Assembly (NCBI GenBank): GCA_020741275.1
Contig: DYZK01000030.1
Coordinates: 1-33,700, forward strand
DNA from: Corynebacterium urealyticum
GTDB lineage: Bacteria; Actinomycetota; Actinomycetes; Mycobacteriales; Mycobacteriaceae
Direction: 5' to 3'
DNA: 33,700 bases
Of this stretch, positions 27,162 to 33,700 are shown one piece after another (position 1 is the first letter of the stretch; each line of letters begins with the position of its first letter). The notes below the pieces were generated by a model. That model did no database searches. It saw only the letters and a program-made list of their open reading frames with translations, and was not told the origin of the DNA. Made by a program: the position numbers and the translations under genes.

Positions 27162-28391
27162 CTAATGGCTGTGGATATGCGCGTGCCCTGAATCCCTGCT
27201 GTTTGGGTCCGCGGTCACGGCCGCGATGGCGGTGGTCAGCGGAATCGCGAGCAGCAATGCGATCGCGCCCGTGACGGAGCGCAGCAGCTCGGTGGCCATC
27301 ACGTCCGAAGTAAGAACCTGCTCGATCGGTCGGCCGGAAATGCTCAGCAGCAGCATCATGGGGATCGCCACACCCGCGTACCCCAGCACCAGGGTGTAGA
27401 CCATCGAGGCGATGTGGTCCTCGCCGACCCGCATGGCGTTGCGGAAGAGCTGCCAGGGGGAGGCATCCGGCTCGGCACGCTTGAGTTCCGTGATCGTGGA
27501 GGCCTGCGCGATCGTGGCGTCGTTGAGTACGCCCAGCGCGCCGATGATCATCCCGGCCAGCATCAGCCCGGTGATGTCCAGCTCCGGCAGGTAGAGCAGG
27601 ATCTGCAGATTCGATTCATCCCCCAATCCCCGCAGGGAGGTGGAGTCGATGGCCAGCCCCGATAGCGCCGTGGCGATGGCCACCGCCACCAGGGAGCCAC
27701 CCATCGCGGCCGCGGATTTCCAGTTCACCCCGTGAACCAGGAAGACGACGAGGAGGATGACGGTCGCCGCCGTCGTCACTGCCAACCACAGCGGGGACCC
27801 TCCCCGCAGCAAAGCGGGCAGCAGGAAGACGAGGATCATCACCATCGTGATCGCCAGTCCCACGAGTGCCCGTAGCCCGCGCCAGCGACCGACCGCGATG
27901 ATCAGCACGATCGTGGCCAGCACCCACGCCCACAGCGGGCCCGTGCGGTCGTAATCCTGGAAGGCATAGGTGCCGTGGCTGTGGATTAGTTTGATGCTAT
28001 CGCCCTCATGCAGCTCCGGTTCGCCGGGCATGTGGCGGGACTCTAGCGCGGTGTATTTGCCCTCGTCGGCACCGTCGGTGAGTCGGACGATGACCTGCGT
28101 GCAGTGCTTCTCCGCGAAGGGGTTCTTATCCTCCGGGATGGCTTCGCTGGTCACCCCGATCTCAGTGGCTCCGCACTTCGCGGCGCGGGTGAAGAGCACC
28201 TCGCCGCTGGTCAGCGGTCCCGCATAGCCGGAATTCTGGTACGCCGGGGTGACCTTGGGCTCCTCGTCGCTGTGTGGCCACTGCACGACGAGGGCGGCGA
28301 GGGTGGCGATGGCGAATGCCGCCAGTCCGATGGCCAGCACCCACTGGGGTGTGCTCCACCGCGGTGTAGTCTTCTTATGGTGCTTGGCCAC
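27162..28391 (-). CDS. YibE/F-family membrane protein
   Basis: The protein has 409 residues. The first helix (about 17-36) is followed by an extracytoplasmic domain (about 40-145) with two cysteines (CGATEIG, KHCTQVIVRLTDG). Seven or more helices then follow (about 150-395), including GLRALVGLAITMVMILVFLLP, a Gly-rich stretch and GMIIGALGVLNDATIAQAST, the signature of the YibE/F family. The function of the family is not established. The C-terminus is His-rich (GHAHIHSH), which could bind metal, but this is inference. GTG 28391 follows GAGGGA with a six-base gap. The downstream acyltransferase gene is 10 bases away. The gene is divergent from the nucleoside hydrolase. Confidence 0.88.
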   Translation of the reverse strand: MAKHHKKTTPRWSTPQWVLAIGLAAFAIATLAALVVQWPHSDEEPKVTPAYQNSGYAGPLTSGEVLFTRAAKCGATEIGVTSEAIPEDKNPFAEKHCTQVIVRLTDGADEGKYTALESRHMPGEPELHEGDSIKLIHSHGTYAFQDYDRTGPLWAWVLATIVLIIAVGRWRGLRALVGLAITMVMILVFLLPALLRGGSPLWLAVTTAATVILLVVFLVHGVNWKSAAAMGGSLVAVAIATALSGLAIDSTSLRGLGDESNLQILLYLPELDITGLMLAGMIIGALGVLNDATIAQASTITELKRAEPDASPWQLFRNAMRVGEDHIASMVYTLVLGYAGVAIPMMLLLSISGRPIEQVLTSDVMATELLRSVTGAIALLLAIPLTTAIAAVTADPNSRDSGHAHIHSH

Positions 28392-28500
28392 GGGCTATCC
28401 CTCACTAAAAGTGGCGCGCGGGCGGTCAACAGCGCGCCGGGTAAAAGAAAAGTATTCCCATTAACTTTGGTGTACCGTACCCGGCGGTCGGGGTGATCGG

Positions 28501-28506
28501 TAGCGT
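28501..28506 (+). promoter_or_regulatory. -10 element for leaderless nucleoside hydrolase gene
   Basis: TAGCGT is followed by eight bases and then GTG 28515. No Shine-Dalgarno sequence precedes the start. No clear -35 was found. Confidence 0.45.
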
Positions 28507-28514
28507 GAGAAGCT

Positions 28515-29663
28515 GTGAGCACATCTTCCCTGACGGTCGTTGCCGACGTGGACACCGGCATCGACGATGCCCTGGCCCTGATCTACCTCTACCGACTGCA
28601 TCTAGCCGGCCGGATCGACCTCTCGGTGACCACCAGTGCCGGCAACTGCACTGCCAATGACGCCGCCCGTAATTCCGCGGAAGTCTTGCGCGTCGCCGCG
28701 GATCAGTGGGGACCTTCTTCTTTAGGACGTCACCGCGTCCAATGCGGTGGGGGTTCGGATGTTTCAATCCCGAAGATCACGATTGGTGCTGCACACCCGC
28801 GGGTGCTGCCCCTGGTGACGACGCCGGAGACCCATGGGCCGCGGGGGCTGGGTTACTGGCTGGGAGAGGCCGGCGATGCCCGGCGGGCGCAAGCAGAGGG
28901 ATCACCAGGGCAGGTCGAAGAATCTCCCGCGCCGGGCGGCAGCGCAGCGGATGGCACCGCGGAGGCAGCGGTGGCCCACTGGGCAGAAGCCCAGCCCACC
29001 CACCTGCTGGTGTGTGGGCCTGCGACGAACCTGGCCTGGGCAGTGGAGCATGCCCCGGAGGTGCTGCGGGGTTGTCAGGTGGTCATCATGGGTGGGGCAT
29101 TCGGGTATCCCGGCAACACCACCCCGGTCGCTGAGTGGAACGCCTGGGTGGATCCGCACGCCCTGAAGTACGCCCTGCAGCACTGGCCTACGGAGGCGCC
29201 CTTGCCGGTGATCGCTCCGCTGAACATGACCGAGCAGGTGCTGCTCACCCCAAAGCGGCTGCGCGGCTGGGTTCGCTCCCTCGACGCTGGGCAGCAGGCT
29301 GGTCGGCAGGCGGACATGCCTGGCGACCGGGAGGGTGCGCAGGCGATGTCACAGCTCGGCCAACTGCTGACCGCCGCGGTTGAGTTCTACTTCGAATTCC
29401 ACGAGCAGGTTGGGGTCGGCTACCAGGCTCAGATCCACGACCTTGCCGCCGCGATGGTGCTGCTTGAGGGCGTGGACTGTGCCGCCCGGGAGTTTCACGT
29501 GGACGTGGAAGCCGACTCCGAGCTCACCCGGGGTGCGACCCTGGCCTTCGACCCGCAACCTGCATTTGGGCAGCAGCTCACCCCGAATGCGCGAGTGCTG
29601 GAGCGCCTGGACGCCGCCGGGGTGCTGGAGGGCTTCGGCGAGCTACTGGCCGGGCGGCCTTGA
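28515..29663 (+). CDS. Inosine-uridine-preferring nucleoside hydrolase family protein
   Basis: The protein has 382 residues, predicted to hydrolyse the N-glycosidic bond of ribonucleosides in the cytosol for base salvage. The calcium-binding signature DVDTGIDDALAL (11-22) is complete, with Asp11, Asp13, Asp17 and Asp18. Other family segments are THGPRGLG, LLVCGPATNLAWA, IMGGAFGYPGNTTPVAEWNA with the ribose-binding Asn/Glu cluster, VDPHA, and IHDLAAAMVL with the late Ca-ligand Asp. An insertion rich in Gly/Ala/Glu (about 120-155) is not usual and is probably a surface loop. The base preference cannot be read. GTG 28515 was chosen on the leaderless -10 evidence. The gene ends 169 bases before the peptidase gene. 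Confidence 0.9.
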   Translation: MSTSSLTVVADVDTGIDDALALIYLYRLHLAGRIDLSVTTSAGNCTANDAARNSAEVLRVAADQWGPSSLGRHRVQCGGGSDVSIPKITIGAAHPRVLPLVTTPETHGPRGLGYWLGEAGDARRAQAEGSPGQVEESPAPGGSAADGTAEAAVAHWAEAQPTHLLVCGPATNLAWAVEHAPEVLRGCQVVIMGGAFGYPGNTTPVAEWNAWVDPHALKYALQHWPTEAPLPVIAPLNMTEQVLLTPKRLRGWVRSLDAGQQAGRQADMPGDREGAQAMSQLGQLLTAAVEFYFEFHEQVGVGYQAQIHDLAAAMVLLEGVDCAAREFHVDVEADSELTRGATLAFDPQPAFGQQLTPNARVLERLDAAGVLEGFGELLAGRP

Positions 29664-29832
29664 GGCTTCCTGTCTGGCATGTCCGGGCCAGTTGTTAGAC
29701 TTTGCACCGCGAAGTATCAGGTCGCTTGCAGCCAAGGGCAACGCGTTCAGACGCAATAACGCGTGTTCAACGGCGAGGGCGCAGCTGAGGCATGACACGG
29801 ACGAGAAACAACACGGTGAGGAGCAGTTCCTA

Positions 29833-31431
29833 GTGCGAGTAGGCCACAAAATTGCAGGAATGCTGGGAGGCCTCGGACTACTCAGCGCCCTGGTCGCCCC
29901 GGCGGCGGCCGCGGACACACAGCAACTTTCCTGGGGGGATTGCCCGGCGGACGTCTTCGTCACGAAGCGGGCGAAATGCGCGGAGTTCCAGGTGCCGATG
30001 GACTACTCGCAGCCGGATGGGCAGAAGATCACGCTCACGATGAGCAAGATCCCGGCGACCGGTACGAAGCGCGGCGTCATCGCTGGCAATCCGGGCGGCC
30101 CGGGCGGCAGTGCGCTGGAAATGTTCGCGGACAACGCCGCGCCAGACAAGCTCACCGGGCAGCGGGTCAAGCTCCCCGCCGATGTGCAGGAGCACTACGA
30201 CCTCATCGCAGTCCAGCCCCGCGGCCTGGCCCACGGGGAGACACTGAATTGCAGTTACGGGCACCTCGCCAGCGGCGTCATCCCGACCCTCGCCGCCGGT
30301 CTCTTCCGAGACCTGTGCGACCTCGAGCAGCCCGGCTACTCCCAGCAGGTCACCACCGCAAACACCGCCCGAGACCTCGACCGGGCCCGCCAGCTGCTGG
30401 GGGAGGATCGACTCAACCTCTACGGTGTGTCCTACGGCGGAGTGCTCATGGGCACCTACGCCACGATGTTCCCGCAGCACACCGGTAAGGCCCTCATCGA
30501 CAGCTCCGCGAGCCCGGAGAGCCTCTGGTTCAAGACCGGCCGCGACCGCGAATCCTGGCGCCGCGACGGGCTGCACGATGTCTTCCAGTGGATCGCCGAC
30601 CGGGACGACGAGTACCACCTGGGCACCACGCCGCTGCAGGTCTACCAGCGCTGGTCAGCCGTCATTGATAAGGAAAGCGGGGTGCCCGCGCAGGTGACGC
30701 CGCCACCGGCTGAGATCGGCGACCTGCCAGCAGGGCTGAAGGAACACGCCAACGTCGTGCTGCCTGCCGCGAACCAGGCGCTGCCGCCCGCGTGGCGACT
30801 CGGCTCAGCCATGGCCACGCTCGCCAAGGGTAAGCAGCAGGCCACGCTGGCTTCCCCGCTGTTCACCTTCACCTACTTCGGGGTGCTGTATAACCCGGAG
30901 ATGCGACCGAAGCTCGCCGAGTACATCCGAACCGGCAAGCAGCCGAAGATGGAAGGCCAGGAGGTGGGGCCGAATGGCCGACCGGTCAACCCCGTGACCG
31001 GCAAGGAACTCTCCGAGGAAGAAACTATGGGACTGCTGGAGCAGATGACCTCCCTGGGGTCCGTGGAACGCTCGATCGTCTGCAACGACAACGCCACGCC
31101 GACCAAGCCCGAGATGCTGCCGCAGCTGTTCATCGACGAGCTCACCGGCGGTGATTCGATCTCCGCGATCGAGGGCAATCTCGGCTCGGGCCGGGTGTGC
31201 GCGGGCTGGCCACTGCCGCACCCGGGTGCGCCAATCAACGGTGAGAAGCTGGAGACCAAGCCCCTGCACGTAGGGTTCACGAATGATTCGGCCGTCACCG
31301 GTGACGCCATCTGGCAGATGCAGAAGGCCCTCGGCGGCGAGGCCGTACAGGTGCCAGGCCACGCCCACGGCGTGATGCTCGTGTCTCCGGAGAAGGTCGC
31401 CGGCAAGGTCAGCGCCTACTTCAACGGCTAG
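29833..31431 (+). CDS. Secreted alpha/beta-hydrolase, tripeptidyl aminopeptidase-like (S33)
   Basis: The protein has 532 residues and a Sec signal peptide (about 1-27, cleavage near APAAAA-DT). The fold is alpha/beta hydrolase: the oxyanion stretch GNPGGPGGSAL, the nucleophile Ser in YGVSYGGVLMG, Asp in FTNDSAVTGDA, and His in GHAHGVML. WGDCPADV...KCAEFQVPMDYSQP at the mature start is typical of actinobacterial tripeptidyl aminopeptidases and related secreted peptidases. Several cysteines (for instance after DLCDLE and in RVCAGW) suggest disulfides. The specific substrate is inferred only by family. GTG 29833 follows GAGGAG by nine bases. The much longer open frame upstream is a shadow of the nucleoside hydrolase. 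A large hairpin lies after the stop. Confidence 0.88.
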   Translation: MRVGHKIAGMLGGLGLLSALVAPAAAADTQQLSWGDCPADVFVTKRAKCAEFQVPMDYSQPDGQKITLTMSKIPATGTKRGVIAGNPGGPGGSALEMFADNAAPDKLTGQRVKLPADVQEHYDLIAVQPRGLAHGETLNCSYGHLASGVIPTLAAGLFRDLCDLEQPGYSQQVTTANTARDLDRARQLLGEDRLNLYGVSYGGVLMGTYATMFPQHTGKALIDSSASPESLWFKTGRDRESWRRDGLHDVFQWIADRDDEYHLGTTPLQVYQRWSAVIDKESGVPAQVTPPPAEIGDLPAGLKEHANVVLPAANQALPPAWRLGSAMATLAKGKQQATLASPLFTFTYFGVLYNPEMRPKLAEYIRTGKQPKMEGQEVGPNGRPVNPVTGKELSEEETMGLLEQMTSLGSVERSIVCNDNATPTKPEMLPQLFIDELTGGDSISAIEGNLGSGRVCAGWPLPHPGAPINGEKLETKPLHVGFTNDSAVTGDAIWQMQKALGGEAVQVPGHAHGVMLVSPEKVAGKVSAYFNG

Positions 31432-31456
31432 CCTCCCGTTCCCTCGAGCATGGCAA

Positions 31457-31498
31457 CGGCCCCGCGCCGCAGGAAGTTTCTCCTGCAGCGCGGGGCCG
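31457..31498. terminator. Large bidirectional hairpin between convergent genes
   Basis: 18 bases (31457-31474) pair with 31481-31498 with one mismatch around a six-base loop. No strong T-tract follows on either strand. It lies between the peptidase stop and the metE stop and probably helps end both transcripts. Confidence 0.7.
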
Positions 31499-31534
31499 AA
31501 TGCTTAACCCAGCGCGGGGTCTAGAGCGCGGGTT

Positions 31535-33700
31535 TTAGAGGGTGGCGCGCGCCTTCTTTGCGGCGTCGACCAGCACCTCGAGGCTGGCGGTGGTCTCCTC
31601 CCAACCACGGGTCTTCAGACCACAGTCCGGGTTGACCCACAGTAGCTCTGGGGCGACGTTAGCCAGCGCATCGGCCAGCAGCTGGTCGACCTCCTCCTGC
31701 TTCGGGACACGCGGGGAATGGATATCCCACACGCCCGGGCCGACACCGAGGTCGTAGCCCGCCTCGTGCAGGGCGGCGAGCACCTGCATGCCGTTGCGGG
31801 CAGCCTCGATGGAGGTGACATCCGCGTCGAGGTCGCCGACCGTACCGATGAGCTCGTTGAACTCGGAGTAGCACATATGGGTGTGGATCTGAGTCTTCGG
31901 GGCCACCCCGGAGGTAGCCAGGCGGAAGGAGCCCACGGCCCACTTCAGGTACGCCGGCTGCTCAGCCTCGCGCAGCGGCAGCAGCTCGCGGATGGCCGGC
32001 TCGTCGACCTGGACAACCTTCGCACCGGCGGAGACGAGGTCGTCGATCTCGTCGCGCAGTGCCAGGGCAACCTGGTCGGCGGTCTCGCCCAGCGGCTGGT
32101 CGTCGCGGACGAAGGACCACGCGAGCATCGTCACCGGACCGGTGAGCATGCCCTTGACCGGCTTGTCGGTCAGCTTCTGGGCCTCCTCGAACCAGGAGAC
32201 AGTCATCGGCTCCGGACGACGGACGTCGCCGAACAGGATTGGCGGACGGACGCAGCGGGAACCGTAGGACTGCACCCACGCGTGCTCGGTGGAGTGGTAG
32301 CCCTCCAGCTGCTCGGAGAAGTACTGCACCATGTCGTTGCGCTCCGGCTCACCGTGGACGAGGACGTCCAGGTCCAGCTTCTCCTGGCGCTCGATGACGT
32401 CCGCGATCTCGTCGCGCATCGCCTGGGTGTACTGCTCCTCAGTGATCTCGCCCTTGCGCAGCTTCGCGCGCGCCTGGCGGATCTGGGTGGTCTGCGGGAA
32501 GGAGCCGATCGTGGTGGTCGGCAGCGGCGGGAGGTTCAGCTCCTCCTGCTGGGCCTTGCGACGCTCCTCGATGTCACCTCGGTGGCGGTCCTCCTCGGTG
32601 ATCTTGGCGGTGCGCTCGCGGACCTCGTCGTTGTGGGTCAGCTTGGAGGTCGCGCGGGACTGCACGGCCTCGCGGGCCTCGGCCAGCGCCTTCTCGTCGG
32701 CCTCGGTGCCCTCGCCGCGCAGGACGCGGGAGAGCAGGGCGACCTCGCGGATCTTCTCCTCGCCGAATGCCAGCCAGCTGCGCAGCTCGTCGCTCAGGGT
32801 GGTCTCGCGGGCCAGGGTGTACGGCACGTGCAGCAGGGACGCGGAGGTGGAGACGGCGACCGGGCCGCGCTCGGCCAGCGCCTGCAGGGTCTCCAGGGCA
32901 GCGTCCAGGTCGGTGCGCCAGATGTTGCGGCCGTCGACGACGCCGGCGACCAGCAGCTCTTCGCCGGTCCAGCTCGGTAGCTCCTTGCCGCCAGCGACGA
33001 GGTCGGCGCCGAAGGCGTCGATGCCCAGGCCGCTGAGGGTCTTGATGGCCTGGTCAGCGTCGCCGTAGTACGTCTGGACCAGCAGCTTCAGGCCGGCGTC
33101 GTGAGCGACCTGGGTGAGCTTCTTGTAGCCAGCCTTGACGCGGGACAGGGTGGCCGGGGAGACGTCGGTGACCAGGGAGGGCTCGTCGAGCTGCAGCCAG
33201 GTGACGCCGCGGTTAGCGATGCGCGGCAGCAGGCGGCCGAAGGTCTCGAAGAGGGACTCCAGGTGCTCCAGCGGGTTGGAGCCGTCGGTGGAGCGGGCCA
33301 GCGCCAGGTAGGTGAACGGGCCGACGAGGACCGGGCGGACCTTGTCGCCGTGGCGGTTGACCTGGTCGCGGATGTCGTCGAGCCAGGCGCCGTCCTCGAG
33401 GCGGAACTCCTGGTCAGCGGACAGCTCCGGGACGATGTAGTGGTAGTTGGTGTCGAACCACTTGGTCATCGCGGAGGCCGGCAGCTCGGCGGTGCCGCGG
33501 GCGGCGGCGAAGAGGCGGTCGATGAACTGCGGCAGGCCGTCGTTCTCGTGGTCGCTGATCTCGGCGACGCGATCCGGCAGTGCGCCGAGGATCGCGGAGG
33601 TGTCGAGGATGGCGTCGTAGTAGGAGCGACCCTGGAAGGGAGCGGAGTCGAGGCCCTCGTTGACCAGGCCGTCGGTGTAGTCGTTGACCAGGCGGGTGGC
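31535..33700 (-). CDS. metE: Cobalamin-independent methionine synthase (5' end outside window)
   Basis: MetE transfers the methyl group from 5-methyltetrahydropteroyl-triglutamate to homocysteine, using zinc, in the cytosol. About 721 codons are visible of the usual 745-790. The frame runs to the right edge and continues beyond. The Met at 33469 (MTKWFDTNYHYIVPE) is internal, since the preceding 77 codons are open and MetE-like. Zinc-binding signatures are present in the C-terminal half: HTHMCYSEF (about 31870-31900) and NPDCGLKTRGWEE near the end. Other clear segments are TTTIGSFPQTTQIR and GEPERNDMVQYF. Regulation sites would lie outside the window. The enzyme consumes the methyl-folate pool that the gcv genes help feed. 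Confidence 0.97.
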   Translation of the reverse strand, partial: ATRLVNDYTDGLVNEGLDSAPFQGRSYYDAILDTSAILGALPDRVAEISDHENDGLPQFIDRLFAAARGTAELPASAMTKWFDTNYHYIVPELSADQEFRLEDGAWLDDIRDQVNRHGDKVRPVLVGPFTYLALARSTDGSNPLEHLESLFETFGRLLPRIANRGVTWLQLDEPSLVTDVSPATLSRVKAGYKKLTQVAHDAGLKLLVQTYYGDADQAIKTLSGLGIDAFGADLVAGGKELPSWTGEELLVAGVVDGRNIWRTDLDAALETLQALAERGPVAVSTSASLLHVPYTLARETTLSDELRSWLAFGEEKIREVALLSRVLRGEGTEADEKALAEAREAVQSRATSKLTHNDEVRERTAKITEEDRHRGDIEERRKAQQEELNLPPLPTTTIGSFPQTTQIRQARAKLRKGEITEEQYTQAMRDEIADVIERQEKLDLDVLVHGEPERNDMVQYFSEQLEGYHSTEHAWVQSYGSRCVRPPILFGDVRRPEPMTVSWFEEAQKLTDKPVKGMLTGPVTMLAWSFVRDDQPLGETADQVALALRDEIDDLVSAGAKVVQVDEPAIRELLPLREAEQPAYLKWAVGSFRLATSGVAPKTQIHTHMCYSEFNELIGTVGDLDADVTSIEAARNGMQVLAALHEAGYDLGVGPGVWDIHSPRVPKQEEVDQLLADALANVAPELLWVNPDCGLKTRGWEETTASLEVLVDAAKKARATL

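Noticed and set aside
29380..29832. An upstream extension of the secreted peptidase frame
   Set aside because: It overlaps the nucleoside hydrolase gene and is not hydrolase-like. The signal peptide and ribosome site place the start at 29833.

Overview
The window looks like chromosomal DNA of a high-GC Corynebacterium (Mycobacteriales). Three things point that way: strong G/C bias at third codon positions, many start codons placed 7-8 bases after a TANNNT-like -10 element (leaderless style), and a familiar gene order. From memory, the order clpB, rhodanese, pyrE, TrmH-type methyltransferase, GH76 protein, fda, FUSC protein, purA matches the clpB-to-purA block of C. glutamicum. I could not check this by alignment, and I do not name a species. 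No rRNA, tRNA, CRISPR array, integrase or intact insertion sequence was seen.

Layout. At 1-1835 is the 3' part of clpB, closed by a strong terminator. Positions 1968-3068 (-) hold a low-complexity, single-pass membrane protein. Positions 3225-5222 (+) hold a tight three-gene group: a two-domain rhodanese, an EIIA-Glc-like protein and a four-helix membrane protein. The first two each lack the expected catalytic residue. Positions 5252-6121 (-) hold a short-chain dehydrogenase. Positions 6227-11016 (+) hold the glycine cleavage genes gcvP, gcvT and gcvH, with a 25-bp perfect inverted repeat between gcvT and gcvH. Positions 11116-13211 hold a long corynebacterial membrane protein of unknown function and a short protein resembling two helices of an EamA transporter. 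Positions 13421-19996 hold pyrE, a YhhN-family protein, a TrmH-type methyltransferase, a GH76 protein, class II aldolase, a DUF3151 protein and a FUSC-family membrane protein. Positions 20009-20887 (-) hold an unrecognised protein. Positions 20989-24079 (+) hold a GltS-type glutamate symporter, purA and a small unknown gene overlapping purA.

The most accessory-looking part is 24053-25354. A CueP-type lipoprotein gene lies between two exact 26-bp copies of the 3' end of the preceding gene and is followed by non-coding sequence that looks less GC-rich. This suggests insertion, with regeneration of the gene end. After it come a carnitine/choline acyltransferase-family gene and a YibE/F membrane protein gene (minus-strand pair), a nucleoside hydrolase, a secreted S33-type peptidase, and metE, which runs off the right edge.

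How the genes relate. Most are housekeeping: protein disaggregation, one-carbon metabolism (gcvPTH, metE), nucleotide synthesis (pyrE, purA) and glycolysis (fda). I found no clear multi-gene novel system. The best leads are the repeat-flanked cueP insertion, the rhodanese/EIIA pair that has lost catalytic residues, the cruciform-like repeat in the gcv cluster, and the acyltransferase paired with a YibE/F protein.
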